A DNA stretch of 64,000 nucleotides from Osmia lignaria lignaria (GCF_051020975.1 NC_135034.1:4092001-4156000), one strand, 5' to 3'. Counted from the first letter of the stretch, positions 47,601 to 63,000 are shown. Numbers and translations: made by a program. The notes: a model not told the origin generated them from the letters alone.

Positions 47601-50600
47601 AAATTCCAACACTTAACACTGTTAATGAAGAAATCAAGTTAACTGAGGAATCATTAATGTAACGTAATGAAATAATTAAAAAGTAATCGGAATGTAGAAT
47701 TTTTTGGTGAAAAATCTAGAAAGATTCTGAGAAATGGAACGTCCATGAATAATCAAACAGGCTGTTCAATTGGAAATTTATTCTTGTTCGATGCTTATCG
47801 GATTGGCGATCGATTAAACGTCACCGTGTACAGCAGTGATAAATACACAGTCGACCAAACGACAATTCGATTAAATGTTTAATGTTGTCGCGAACCATCT
47901 GCTACATTACCGCAATTATCGCATGAATTCGCGAATACTTCATCCCATTCATCCCGATAAGAGGATTTGCAATGCGATACCTGAAATTTCCCACTTTCTG
48001 CCAATTACCATTCCCAATCGCGCAGAAACGTTATGAATGATTTTTCCGATGAATACGAAATTAATCGACACGATATTCCATTATACCTTCAGCTTTTCAT
48101 TTTACGAAACAGATTGAAAAGGGTAGAATTTGTAATATTTAAATCTCCCTGCTTTCGTATGCCTCATCTATTTATAGTCCTAAATAATCTTCAAAATAAA
48201 TGGTTAAAATTCGACCAATTAAACCGTTCCAACAAATTACTCCCAATCGCAGTAAGCAACCCTAAGGATGGTCATTTATAACTGAAGAATGCTCAAGTTT
48301 TCAACTTGAGTTAGTCACTCGGAAGTAACTTTACGAACCATTAATTTTGGATAGGGGAAGTTCTTGCACGAGACAGCCAATGATTCAAACACAGGTATTA
48401 AAACTACAAAGGAACGGATTCCAAAAGGGAAGCGTTTAAAGAACCAATTGCTAAGGGGTTGCCATCGTGGGGGCCTCGAAATGATAAGTAACTCTAAGGG
48501 TGGTTTTCTCGAAAAACATAAAACATTTCTGTCTATACCATAATTTAAAATTGAAACAAATGAAAAAAGGAAATGAAACGATTCAAGAGCCCCGGTCTAG
48601 ATGCAGATTTCTATATTGCAACTTACAAGAATTGCCATTACGATCGGAATTCTGATAAACCCAAATAGAATGCATCAGTTTGCAAACAGAAAATAGGAGA
48701 CATCGATCATTTCACGATTTCGCATCTCCTTTCAGACGCACTGGAAATCCATTCCATCATCTATCAGTGAGAAACTTGAAAGCACCATCGATTCTCCCCC
48801 GCGGTAATTCACGATTTATCATGCAGACTGGAATTTCTAGAACATGTTACTTACGTATATCGTAAATGCACGCGGCGATCGACAACGAGTAATCGACGAA
48901 GCGAGCTTAATAAACGTTCGCGTACACGCGACGTCGGGGTATCGTCAGTTTCCAGGAGAAAGAGACGCGGCGAAGAGGAAAGGGGTTGCTTTATCAACGA
49001 CATAATTATGCCGTAACTCCCTACGGTGAAGGAGAGAGGGCCGGATTGGATAGACTTTGCCAAGATATTCGAAGTTTCATTAGCTCCTAATCAAGCTTTC
49101 TCGCCAGCGTGCTGCTTCTACGCTTCGCCTCGTTGCAGCACCGCGTGCTGCTTCCAACCGGAACCATGAATTTTGCATTTCGGTGATAACGAAGATAATG
49201 AAAGGTATCGCCGGGCAAACGGGATACTTGTACCGGGCATTGTGCTTCTTAGAAGACTTCCGCGTTTAGCCAAGTGCAAGTAATAATACTGGAATACGAT
49301 ATTAGCATCGTGATAATATTAAGTCCTAATTATCACGAAAAGCTTTAAATTTTTTTTATAAGGTCGTTAACTGACCCTTCTCATTCCTCAATTGTCTCAC
49401 TGTTGTATTTTGATCTCTGATCACACTCTCAAATTGTTTCTTCTGTCGCTGGTAAAATGATATTGAAGGGAGAATAGTATACCTCTATTGATCGAAAGAA
49501 AGCAGATGGGTCCAGCGGAAGAAAGAATCGTATATTTTGAAAGAAAACTCGGAAATTTCTTTCCTGCGGTTGTACGAAGTTTACGAGGAACAGAGAAAAC
49601 CTGATAAAGAACCGAATCGCTATTTCCTTATCGCTTTCGCACACCGGCTAGACCTTCATTTCCGACGCTGAAATTCGTTGCCATAATTCGTAGACTTGGA
49701 GATTCTGAAATGGATAAGTGAAAATTTCAGAGAAGTTCGCATCGTTTCGAGGATCTATCGTATTTTCGAAGGAATTGATTATTCGAATCAATTGAGAATC
49801 TCAGTTGTATAAACTGAATTATTAAAACCGTGCTTTCTATAAATAATTTGTAACGAATTTTGAAAGGGTATAGACAATTTTAGCATGGCGTTCGGAGGGT
49901 TCAGAAAAATTGGCACGTTCAGATAACAGAGTATCCGCTAACAAACTATTCATATAGCAAAAGTTCCATTGCTGTCGATATTGGCAAAACTTTTAACCCT
50001 CGTCGACGTTGATAGAGTATAGCGATATATCAACTTCCAATCCTGATACGTTATGATTTTCTCGCTAATTTTGATTAACCAAACGAGGAACGAAACTATT
50101 TTCATACATTTATTAAGACAAATTTCAATGTTGCTTTTGTAACTCATTTTTCCATCTGAATTGTATAATAGGCGAAATCTGCAGAGATTCATTATTTGTA
50201 GATCTAAAGAATTATTTTCGTTTGTTCGTTAACGCTAATTTCTATTGGAATTAATCATAAAATCAAAAGCGGAAAGATTAGCACTAGCACGCGAAAACTT
50301 GCAAAAGATCTATTATAGATCTTTAGAAACTGTCGTCGCTTTCTCCTTCACCCCAGCTTTTTCAAGCTCCTTTCCTTTCCCTATTGCTTTCAACTCGAAC
50401 AAGAGGGAAGCAATTTCTGAAAAGAACGGCCAATCCCTGAAGAACGATCGGCTTAGACAAACGTTTCCCAAGCAAAAGCTACGAGAGTTGGAAATTAAAT
50501 CCGGAGGATAAAGTAGAATTAATTTTGGACCTGGTCAAGTCAGCGAACTTGACGTAACGAGAAGAAATTGATCGGTAGTTAAAAACAATCGATTACGTCT

Positions 50601-50884
50601 AGTTCAGTGGAATGTTAATTAAGAAATATCTACTCCATTTATCGCCGACAAAAATTTGATAATATTCTAACTTTGATAAGTTGTTTAGGTATCCATAATA
50701 ATTTCTGGACACAAATTGAATCGTTCACGCTGAAATAATTTCCTGTAGGTTGATATATTTTTAATAGATAAAATTGAAAGAGACAGATGATTCTTCGAGT
50801 TAGTGAGTTTTGTTCCATTTAAAAGAGCATTTCCGCGAGGCTTTAATTTCGTCACAATTCCATTTCGTTCCTCAAATTACTCGT

Positions 50885-50900
50885 CCCCCCCCCCCCCCCC
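50885..50900. repeat. Poly(C) run
   Basis: Sixteen C in a row, unusual in this AT-rich DNA. The length may be uncertain because of sequencing slippage. Confidence 0.95.
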
Positions 50901-53900
50901 ATTGATCGAGCATCGAAAGACGAAGGAATCAGCGAGAAACGTTTCTTCTAGATATTACGAAAGTTTCCCAATTTGCTAGCAATTCCGCGGTTCACCGGCT
51001 TTTTAAATTACTCTCTCACCAGCTGTTATCGCGTGACAATCGGAGGATAATAATCGTATCCGGTATCGACGATGAATTTCCATTTCATCCAGCGTGAACA
51101 AAACGTTTACGAAACGCGGGACAATGTAACCCGTTCGTTCTTCGGAACTCGTGATTGATATTGCAGAAATAAATTGTTGATTATGTAGAACAAGTACTTG
51201 GAATTGGTGCACGGTTTCACGGAGTACTGGGAAATACGTTTGAGCAGAGCATTTTCGTAATAAAAACTGCAAGAATTTGCGGTCGAGTGTTCGACGGAAC
51301 CTAAATATCCAACCGAGTGAAATGAAAATTGCTCTTTAACTCTTTGCGTCACGGTTATTCGACGCTTGTTAATCTTACGATTACTGTCTTTATTTTTTTA
51401 AAATAAAAATAGACTAGCTTTATTATATCACTATTACAAATTTTAACATTCTTAAGATATCACATTAGCCATCTCTTTATTATACCATAAAGTAGATATT
51501 TTTAGTAAATTATTAGATTACATCGAAAATACATAATAGAAAAGGACGCGATCCATTACTGAATACCGTTCCTTCCCCTTTCATTGTCCATCGACAATGG
51601 GATCTTGGCGTTGGAAGAATTATTATTTGCCATGGTTATGCCGTATCATCCGTCTAAACTGAGCTTCATTTTCTCCAGCTTCCGCAAAAAACGTCCAGTC
51701 AGCTTTTCCTTCTCTCTTGATTCCATTGTGCATACGTAACAGGGAAAGGTCCGATCCCGTCCAATCAGTGATGCCGAAATACCCTTCTAAGCTTGCACTC
51801 TGCACCCCGTACGAAGTCCCATATGAATATACATGCATAATGTATGCGAAAGAGTATGCACACGGGGCCGTGGATCCGACTGGAGAGGCACGTTGCTGTT
51901 GGAAAGATCGCACTCGTGGTTGCTGCAGTTGCATTTTCAAAACCCCCTGGGTAAAATCATTTCCACGGATTTGCGTTCTGGCACGGTGTGTTCATGAACT
52001 ATTCTGATAACGCTATCTGATGCTTCCTGTAATGTGCTTTCTCGAAAGTAACAATAGGACCAAGTCAACTTTCCATTTTCTATAATATCAGGGAGAATTG
52101 GCGCTCGTATAAGGTTGAAATATTTGCAATTATTTTCCTATATTATTTTTATTTTTTAATTAACGAGAACGCTTATCGTTAGTCAAGAACTGAATTGCAA
52201 GGAACTAAATATTTTACAATATGTACTGATAAATTTCAGTAAATTTCTGTTAGCAAATGAAATATTCTAATTTTTTCCAAAAATTAAATTACGATCACAT
52301 ATAAAATTTACGATTATCATAGTAATTAAATCCCACCACCCTTTTTCGAACCCGTTCATGATACGAGCTGGATCAGCAATTTTTTATTAGCTTGAAGGGT
52401 GTTCCGTTCAGAATCGAACTCTGCACGGTACTCGTTGATCAAACCCATTATCTATCCGACACGGGCTTCTCCGCTGTTCGATGGCCCTTAGAGCCCTAAC
52501 AGGAGCGAAGTCACCCCTAGAATTTCGGGGGATGATAGCGGATGATCGCGAACTGCGTCTACATTGTGTGCAACGATAACGTTCGCTAGATCCACCATAA
52601 AGAGCGAGATTGCACACATGAAATTATTGATCATACAGATAGGGTCGCGTAAATCATGACTACTGCTTATCAAGAAATTTCTGCGTTGCACGTTCTTCGT
52701 TTGACAAAATGGAGGCCGATAAACCAGTGGATTCGTGCTAAATACAAATGAGAAAGGCGGATAAAACGCGCTTCCACGTACGGCATTGCGCGTAACGTTT
52801 TGTTAGGATCGATCCAAAGTTCTTCTGTTCGTTGGTAATTAGTTCAGATTCGAATTGTTCAATTTTGTTTTCTATCAAAGATCGAGAGCGTGACGCTCGA
52901 ACTAATGACTCTTATCTTTTATGAGAAGATGGTTAAAACAATGAGCCGCTACGAGGCTTAATGTGGAACGCTTGTTCGTTGAAAAATTGAATGAAACTTG
53001 ATACCTTTGTCGAGTGGCAGACGCGTGTTATTATTGTCACCAGTGTGCTTTTGCCATTCTCTACTTCATTTTCCCAACAGCAAATTTCTTAATTAAGATT
53101 TTTAGAATCGCCATTGTCTCTAGAGAAGGCTGATTCGATCGCGAATATACCCTGTATTACCCTCTTACATTGTCTTCACGTAAGACGTAAATAGCTAAGT
53201 GAACCAGACGCAGCAGGTACATTCATAAAGAATGCAAGAAATGTATGGCCACGATGTATTAAACAGCGAAGCGAGGGCCGTAGACTGAGAAAAGGTTCAC
53301 CGAGTGTCTGGCCTCTTCAGGGATATTTCCCTGACAAACGCACACGCTCGTAATGGAGCTTGCGAGTCGCGTTACAAAGCTTTCCAGCTACCATCGTCGT
53401 TGCTTGTAAACCTAGGGGTGACACGAGATAAAAGTATGGCCAACCCTTGTGTAATTATGTAGCGGGAATATGCATGCCTGTTCACCCTATGCATTAGTCG
53501 AAGAATTTTCTACGAAAGTCATCGATTTCGATCCCTCTTCCAAGGTCTTCGACCTCGGAACACGGAGGAATTAAAACATTTTCTGACAGTTGTTTTTTCT
53601 TTTTGGGAGGGGGACTTAATTTTTCCTTCGATTCATTGATAACTCTCCTGATAAGATTTGCACGAACAGATGTTAGAGTTTTGATGAATGAAAAAAATCA
53701 CACGTTTGTTTATCGACGATGGCGTGTAACGCATTCTGCATGAACAGTTGTTGTACCACCCAGAAGGATGTTTTTTATTTAGATTAGCCGAGGCGTGCAC
53801 TGTGTTGCGAATAGCGTGAGTCATGTACACGATGAGATAATACGGAATCCCGAGCACGAAAATTATTATGCACGGTATTACGAAACAGCAGCGCGATCAT

Positions 53901-54722
53901 GAGATAAATAGAACGAAAGTAGAGTATTCGTGGTGGTTATTAAGTGAAATTAGAAATCTTTTAGATTGGATAACGTCACACACCTCTGAACGTACTCGTA
54001 ATTATTAGACTGCGGATATTTATGCAATTATAATATATATTAATAAACGCGACAGTGTGTGATTGATCGTTTGTTTCATGAGAAGAGAAATGTTAGAGTA
54101 TGTATGAACCAGAAAACTAAATAGATAAATGAGAAGCTGCTGCTATCTTCTAATGTTCCATTTCTTTTTACATAATTTTTCTATAAGAATTGCAATTCGC
54201 GTAAATAATTGCAGTTCTTTGCTTATATGACATTACGAGAAAATGTGTTATTAATGTAAGTTAAAACGGAGTTTGAGGACTGTTAACATTAATTACTTAA
54301 TTTCTGCCTTTTTATTTGAAATTTGGGTTACGAGGTAGATCGCTTCACCCGGCTACGCGAAAAAGTAGTTCGCGCTGCCATGGGACGACCTTTGCCCCTT
54401 CAAAAATATGGTCGCTTATTAATTAGCATCGCTAAGCGTTACCAAAGCTCTATATTTTCCTTACTCATTAGTTTAAGGCACGATTACTCCTCGCCTTTTC
54501 CAACCATATCAAGCTGTACGGTTGCTTTTTGCTTGCGAGGGAGAGGTTCAGATAATACGCCATCTGTTGGATACGGTGAGGTACTAGAATTCTGCTGGCG
54601 GGTAAATGAAACTGTTGCATATTATAAAAAAATTATCAATTTAAATATCAATACGATATTAAGCTTCACCTGAATAGTTTATTTATATAAAAATTAAACG
54701 AATAGTTGCAATCTGTTTAAAT

Positions 54723-54890
54723 ATACACTGCTGCTTGAAAGTCATAAGACACCCACTTTGATGTTCTGTAATTTTACAATTATATTATCTAAATTATTTA
54801 AATTGCATTTATAATATTAGACAAATTTTTAAAAAAGAATTCAATAAAGCCATCGATAACGAAGTGTATATTTAATGTGATATATACTTT
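54723..54890. mobile_element. Possible Tc1-like terminal fragment
   Basis: TACACTGCTGCTTGAAAGTC and then ATAAGACACCC, followed by AT-rich DNA. This resembles a Tc1/mariner-type end (TA then CACTG). No matching second end or transposase is visible, so this would be a truncated copy. The right limit is a guess. Confidence 0.3.
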
Positions 54891-57800
54891 TTTTTTTACA
54901 AAATCGTTGAATTTTCATTTTGGATGGCGAATTTGTTTAATGAAAAGGGGCCAGGGTCTTCTGTCAGAAAGGCATCTTTAAAGATGGAAGGACATCTGCA
55001 AAGATGACGAAGCTGCTAAGCGAACTTTAATGGTTTCATTATACCGTAATGAACGTCCCATAATTATATTAGGTTCATTATGCGCGGTGCTTATTAAAAT
55101 TGCACGGCTGGCCTGGTATTTTTTACACGAACCTCTCTCTACTGTGATTTTTTACACATTTTTACCCGTGTCAATCCTTCGCTAATGAATTTCATTTTAA
55201 ACGTTCATCGAATTGCCGTGAAACATATTAAATACACAAGATAGGCGTGCACCGATAATTAAAATTGCCAAATGAAGCAACACGGTCAATTTTATTTATC
55301 TACTACAAATTTTAACACACAAAATATTAATTTTTATTAATATAAAACCGACGTGAGATAAAAATGACTAGACCCACCCTTATCTACTTACATCAATGCC
55401 TCTTACTTCAAAGAATAAGAACTTCCACTTTTAATTCCCATTTCCCCTTCGAATCAAAGCTATCTTATCCATCCTCCAGCTGTAACCAACGCCAGCAAAC
55501 TCATCCTTGGCTTTCTTCTTGCCGGTTCCACCTTTATCGCAAAGGAAGATTACGCAGCCCCGCGGAGCCATAATTAACCCCGATGTGTCTCTGGCAGTCC
55601 GATGACAGCCGCGTGGGGTGAAGGCATACAATTCTCTAGGAAACACACGCTCGGCTCTCTGTGCACGAAGCGCTTGATTCTGCCCTCCCCCTCTCTTTCC
55701 CTTCATCCCTAATTATCTGTCCTCCGCTCCCTTCAGGGATCCTATGCACCCCACGAACCGCCGAATAATCCCTCGCGCGACCCCGTCAGTGCCCACATTG
55801 TGTGCAACCTGCGACATTGTTTCGAACACGTAACCATTCTGCTCGACCCTCAGTATCTCGCGTTTCTGTCAGCCCAAGTACACACATTAGTACCTGTTCC
55901 CTTTTGTTTCGCACTCTTGCTCTCTGTTTTCCTCTTCCTTGCCATTTCCATTCCATTTTTTCATCGAATCAATAGGAGCGCGTGTTATTCGTCGAGAATT
56001 TGATTAAGGAAAATTATACAGCCTTAACGAAACGACGTGTTCTTTCTTTATTCTGGAGTAAAGATAACGAAAAGATATGTTAGCGAACCGGTGTCATTCT
56101 CTTCGTTCTTTGTTATTCGCTCGACGCAGCCGAGCAAAGACGAGAAAATAAACGGACAAGCTTACTTTTCCTTCTTCTTGTACTTTCGTCGCGCACTTAT
56201 GCTTACTTAATCAAGCTAACGCAGACTAGTCGGTACGAAAACACGTTTCCTCGTGCTCGCAGACAAAGTTGGAGCGTAGATGTTGGCGAGGCGCGATGCC
56301 AGCCCAAATAACGAGGGTGCAATTTGTCGTCGCGTGCAATATTAAAACGGTCCCCTCTTTTGTTGAATCCTTCGTTAGTATTTCCCTCCGCATCGCGAGA
56401 ACTGTAGTTTACTAAATTCTTATTAAACAAATTACTCGACCAGTGTTCCAAGGAAACTCTTCCATAATTTTCCAGCCGATGCTTCTATATTTTCATCAAA
56501 CAGATCTCGTTTGTCTCCGAATTTTCTGTTCTACTGTCAGCTTGCAAAATTGATCGAACTCACCGAGCGAAGGAGGTGAGTTATTTCCAAAGCGTCGATA
56601 TCAATCGAAGTGCTTAAAAGCACGTGACTCGGGTGTAATACGGCGAATTTTCCAGCCACGCTCGCATTATCGTTACGGCTGTTACAATGGCACCGGTGTA
56701 AAATGCGTCGCAGCGTCGGCCCGCCAGCCTTTTACGCATGGGGAAAGAAGGAGGGTAGTTAGCGGCACGTATGCCGGTTATTCGCGCGCACAGATATAGC
56801 GGGAGGAGCAGGGGTTGAAAACGAAACGAACGCGGAATAACTCTCAAGGGGATCGATTCGAAACGGTCCAGAGGCATACGGGGCTCTCGTATCGATTGCT
56901 GCTACCCATCGAATGCATCTATGCACCCGAACCCTTGTCCCTCGTTTCTACCCTTTCGTCTTCCGTTCACCGTCCATCGACGAATGGAATTTTCCATCGG
57001 TTCCTGCGAAACTTCTGCCCTTGGATAAGAACGAAGAAAATTGAAAAGGGAGCACCTAACGACCAACAGGATCTCAAGATCCGCAATTAAGTGATTTGAT
57101 AATTAAAAATTTCATTGCGAGTAAAGTCCAGGAGAAAATGAACGGTAGTCGTATGAATTCGATTCGTGACTTTCCGCGAATTTATCGTCCACTTTTGACC
57201 CCGAAAATTGCTATCTCGTACGTCCTACGGTACCTCGTGACAACCAGCTACTTACTCGAGCAACTTGCTCGGCTTCCCCGTCCGCGCATCCATTCCGAGG
57301 TCCTGAAGGGACCTCCTCGGTCAGGATTAAGAGGACACGAGGGTGGAAACTGCACGGCAGTTTGTATTGGATTTGCATTCCGCTAGAATAATGGGCTGCA
57401 GAGTTTCCTGAAGAATGGAGGGAGCCTGGGACAACGGATAAGACGGAAGTTCCTGCGATAATTATGATCCTTTTCGTTCGCCGGTATCGACAGTTTGCCC
57501 GGCGGGCCACTCGAGAAGAAAAGGAACTCGTCGAGAGGAATAACGAAGGAGACCCTCTTTTAACTTAGAACGCATTGTTTAATATTTTAAGAAATGATTT
57601 TAATCCTATACTTTGAAATCTCTGAATGACCATATTATTCGTCCCGTGGATTTTATTTAACTAAAGTAAAATTGATGAAACTTTTGAGAGCTGGAATTTT
57701 ATTTTTTCGGAATAATTCGTCGAATCAAGAAACAATCGAAGGAGATATTTCTATATAAAGCCGAATTATTACTTGTCAATGGCACAGGATAGACATTGAG

Positions 57801-58839
57801 AAAGACTATAAAGCAACAGGTTACGAAGAGATAATTTGTAAAGAGCGATGGTGAACAGGCGTTGGCGTGTATCCGACGTGTATCTTAGTTTTTCGGTCTC
57901 GAGAAGGTTTCTCGTCAGTCTGCCTACGTAGGTCCGGTTGACTCGTTTTAACCCACGTACGAGGCGTTAATGAACTTGGAAAGATCGTTGCCGTGGATAG
58001 TGCCGGCCTAACCTTGTACTCGTCTTAACGTTTTAAAAAGTTGCCAGCAGGCACGAGTGAATCACTTTGCCGTGATTACCGTTTGTCTAAGGTCCGCGTC
58101 TCTCCTTTGCCAGAGGATTTCTTGTTCGAAGCAAACGCACCGGATCCTTTCGCGTCGTTTAATCAAATCGCCGACCCTTTTTATCCGTCGAATTACACCC
58201 TCTTTACGTTTTCGAAGAATCTTCCTGGCTGAAAATTGTGTCGAATGAATTTTTATTATAATTAAATTTTTCCTGAATTTCGTTTGGAAAAGAAATTTTC
58301 AACGCATCGATCTTCCGCCGCTTTCCCAGGGTATTAAAATCCTCGAAGCAGAAGGAAATGACGGTAGATAAATCGATGAAGACGGATAGGTGGGAGACGG
58401 GGATGATGATATTAAAAATGCCGCCTGGTAAATGGTGTAATTTTATTTGTGGAAGGGCAGCCGGTTCGGCTCGTTTCTCAAGCTTAAAGCAGGTGCGCTC
58501 GTTATCGCTAGCTTTACCTCGAAACAAAAGCTCGGAAAAAAGTTGGAGGTGGGAAGAAAAAGGGAGATAGATAACGTCGAGGGTCATAGACACGGAGTGG
58601 TAAAAATAGGAGAAAAGGGTTTTCTTTGTAACGACTTCTTCATGAGTCCACCGACGAACGGCGGCAAGATTTTTCAACATCTTTCGAGCGCTCTTCGTTC
58701 GTCCACCGACCACCTGAGAAATGATTTTAACGCAACAATTGCTCGCCTTTGGTCTTCTACAAGTTCAATTCGAACCGAAGAATAGAAGTAACTATCCTTT
58801 GTATTCAGTTGAATTACAGCGGAAAAAGGATTCGATTAA

Positions 58840-58870
58840 AATGAAATAGAATAAAATAAAATAAAATGAA
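58840..58870. repeat. (AAAAT)n short array
   Basis: AATAGAATAAAATAAAATAA-type pentanucleotide repeats. Confidence 0.8.
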
Positions 58871-59911
58871 TTATCTGTCGTTCGATGTAGAATTTTTTCA
58901 GTCTTGCTACTTTTCGAATAAGGCGATTAAAGATAGAGTAATTTTATACAGTAGCTTCTATATTATTTAATCATATTTATATGTATCGTCACACGAAGAA
59001 TTTAAAATTCAGTGAACTGGTGGCAGAATAAATCTGAGAAGTTTCAATTCGGAATGAAAATTGAAGAAATTAGCCCAGGTTAATCAATAGACATTAAACA
59101 TTCAGGGTGCCTTTTCTCTGTAGAACACTCCACCCATCTTTACCAATTATCAATTAGACTACCGTTCGTATTTCAGTGATTTAGATCAGCCGCGCGTCGG
59201 ACTACAAATTAGTGGACGCACGCTAATTAGCTTTTATTAGGGTTTAAGGAGAATACCCTGCGAAAGCAATTATCTAAATCAATGCTTCTAATATGTATCA
59301 AAGGAATTACTTTGGAAGAGAGTAGATGGGCTAATATTTGGAATGGGTATATTACTAATTGTAAGAAGGAAATTAAATAAATTAACGTATTTTATTGTAT
59401 TTCATGAAAAATTTAAGAATCTTTAATTATATTACATCCATCAATTTCAATTTCATATTTTCAAAAAAGAAACTATTTCTCCAAAAATAAATTCAACGGT
59501 CAACCGACATTCCTGACAGATTTGTCAGTTTCACGAAGACCACACAGCAGCAATTACAGGTAAAACAAGCTGGCTACTTTTCGAGCCTGACAGAAGATGT
59601 TGCTCAATGGATTATCTTCGTTTTCATGGGGGTCTGTCACAGGTCGGCTTTTTTCATCCCGGTTTGATACTAGGGTTCTTAGTGGCTAGCAAGGTGGTCT
59701 CTTCGCAACGTGGTCATTATTTTATTCCTAGTAAAGGATCCACTGAAATTCATAATATTTCCGGTGGAACAAAGCAATCGCAGACCTGTTAAAAGTAATC
59801 CTTATAAACAACTCTGATTTATCGGCACCATTTTGAAGGAAGAAAAGAATAATTTTATTGCAATAAAATAAATGAAATTATTTTATACAAACGCGCGAAG
59901 GTATTTATTGT

Positions 59912-60056
59912 TTAACCCATTTGCTACCGTGAACCCCAAATGTGAATTTTTTAAATCACTTGCAATCGGATTATATTAAATAAAATGTTAAATAAAAATA
60001 TCAAAAATAAAAATTTGGCAATTAACGGATTAAAGGAACCATAGTGAAAGGGTTAA
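59912..60056. mobile_element. TTAA-flanked 145-bp candidate MITE
   Basis: Left end TTAACCCATTTGCTACCGTG and right end, read on the other strand, TTAACCCTTTCACTATGGTT. The ends are imperfect inverted repeats with TTAA at both borders; AT-rich interior. Similar TTAACCCTTT starts occur elsewhere in this intron (e.g. 29073, 51337). Confidence 0.45.
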
Positions 60057-63000
60057 TTTTGACTTTAAGACACCTTCGAGTTTATCCATTGAACTCGTGG
60101 CTCGTTAAGAATCCAAGCCTGCCTCTTTAAAGGGCCATCTTGTTTTCATTCCGGAATGTTGAGCACGAGATTACGATAGAGACTCAACTTGAATCAAATT
60201 AATTTAATCCGATCCGTATGTAAGGCACACACGCTTTAGCGGACGTTCAACTCCTTGATTCTTTGAACCTCTTAACGAACAAACTTAATGGTTCGAGTAT
60301 CAAATGACTAACAGGAGATGTTCGATTAATGACACGCATTAATTTTTATGTAACTGTGCGCGATTGTTTATCGAAGCACTTAAAGAATTTTCAAAGATAA
60401 ACTCGAAGCTCAGATAATTGTACATTTTCAAATAGAAACAGCTCCTTTTATTGAAATAAAAATGGAAGGAATTTAATTGAAATATCACAATATAATTCCT
60501 GGAAAATTGCTGTTGATTATTTGCTACGACCTTCGGTTACAAAAGCTTTTCACTTCCGTCTCGCCACTTTATCATCGCCAAGTGTTCCATTAGGTTCTCA
60601 GGAAGTACGAGTAACGCACGAATTTAATTTGCTCGCGCGGCTCGTATTCACGAGCCAACCGTGGATCCGAAAACGCGTCCTGTTCCGTTAAAATAACTGG
60701 GCTTGTAGGAGAGATTATTGTTTTCCCGAGGATCCTCCCGGTGGCACCGCGTTCGCGCGATGCCCGGCGTCGTTTAACGCGCGGACCACCGTTTTGCATA
60801 CAAAACAGACGACGTTACTCATCCTCTGGAATAATCGAGTCTCATTCACATGCATGCCGTTTTGGCGTGATGCGAACGCCTGTACCGTGGTCAAGGAAGC
60901 TCTCTAGATACATGGGTGCACAGCGAGACTGATACTTGTAACATCATCTGTCGCTATTCTTTTCAAACCGATGCCCAAAAAAAGGACACGTTATTTCGTT
61001 TATGTATTTCTTAAAATTGCCTTCGAAAATGCAATCTATTATCCTGCGAACGCGTATTTATCGTTTCCATAACGCGCGAATTCAATCGGTTATGTTATAG
61101 AATCGGCAACAGTGCGAAAAAAGGTGGGTGAAAAATATCGTCCCGGGTGTTCTGGCAACCCTTCAAACGACGCATTTTCGAAAATCAATTTCGCCGCGAG
61201 TCCCCGCTGAATTCGGCTGTCGCGGCTTCGAAAGCGGCTCCGCTGGAAATTAAAGCGTCGAGATCGAACATTCCCGTCGCGTTGTTACGGAAATAAAATT
61301 TCACGCTTGCAGCGGAATTTTCGCCCAACGAAACCGCTCGTTTCCATCAAAACGTTGAAACAATTGGCGAATTTATTTTGTGGCTTTAAATATTTCCCAC
61401 TTCATATCCTCCGTTCATTTTATGATCGAGTAAACAGATTAATCAGAGTTCTAAGATCATTTACATATGTTAATTATATATGAACTTCTGTACAGACATA
61501 GTAAATTGATACGATAAAAGAATGTCAATGATGGACTGAAATGGGTTAACGATAATCGCTGTATCATTTTCTGAAATACATAATTTCCAACACCGATAAT
61601 TGCTATTTATCCTACGTCCATGGGTTCCGTATTTCCCAAGAACGTTGCGATTATGCAATTAATTGTACGTCAATCGTTTCACCGGATCTAACGGGCTTGT
61701 GACCCAAGGATAACTTCTTTGGTTGTACGGTTAAACGCTTTCCTGTGAGCTGACGTAAATCGGTTCAATTTTTTCGGCCAGGAAATTTCAGGTGATACAG
61801 AAAATTATGGTAAATGTAACCCAGACAGACCTTTATCCATTTACAATGATATTGCGTCAATTGCACAAACAATTTCGCGAATGTACCGAACTTGCAATTC
61901 TTTCGTCTGTAAAAATATCTTTTGGAAGCTAAAAAAGTGGCTTTAGTTCAGAGTTAATGATAATCAGTCTGCTAATTGAATTGCTGGTAGAACTGGAGGA
62001 CGAACTCGATTAACTGTAACGCAGTTCTTTATAATAGTCGACGATCACCTTGTAGACATTAGACACGGTATTACACTCTGGATGAATAAATTACATTTAA
62101 TCGCAATTTGCGCGCTATATAGAGTTTTACAGTCGCTGCATAAACGGTCTTAATGAGCCCATTGTTAACATAGGCTGTACCATCGGGTTTGCCACCGTGT
62201 GCATGTTCATGACGCCGTTCAAACTGCCGGCCATTTCCAACCCGTTATTACGGTAGCAGGTTGCCTCCTCGATCATTTCCAGACCTACCTATTGTCCATT
62301 AGACGTAGGATTATTAATGTGTTCAGTCACGATAGATAAGGCCAATCGGCGACTAGTTGCAATCACCGATTTCTTAAGTCTCTTTACTCTGTCATTTCTT
62401 CGAAGGTTTCAAAATTGCTATTCGCTTGTGCAAATTAATATTCTCTTATTATTATAACTGACGTGGGTGGAAAATTAATAAACTTAGACGAAATTATGAA
62501 AATTATGCAAGGGAGGATGCAATTAAGGGTGCAATTAACGTTGAAATATCTTTTCCCATGGGATGAAAGTTTCATAGAAATATCGAGAGGCTACGAAAGG
62601 CGTAGGTGTCATTCACACGTGGGCATTTACAGAGAAATATCAATTTTTCCTATCTCGCTCGAGAGCAATAGATTTCAATGAAAATCGGCGCGCAGCTCGC
62701 GCGAATCGAGCAGATCGTGCCGTGGGAACTAGACTTCAGTTCGAACGTTTTCTGCTCGTTCTTCCCCTTTCATTTTGTCGCTGCTCGGTAAATTCGCAGT
62801 TTCTCCGTTTCAGTTCCGCGGTGGTAATAACCCGCGGTTACGTAACGCGACACATTTTGCCCGGTTAAGCGTAAATTAGGTGCGATTCCAGGCCTTTCTG
62901 AATAACGACACAGGCAACGAGCGTAGCTCGTGTCGCAAACACGACACACGGTTCTTCATCCTGCTGTTTATTTTTCGCCGATGGAACACGAAATTTCGTC

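Noticed and set aside
52395..52430. AGAGTTCGATTCTG on the - strand resembling a tRNA T-loop
   Set aside because: The stem bases do not pair properly and no acceptor or anticodon arm is found upstream.
58204..58713. 169-codon ORF on the - strand
   Set aside because: No recognisable domain, overlapping + strand ORFs, composition like the surrounding intron, no start or splice context.
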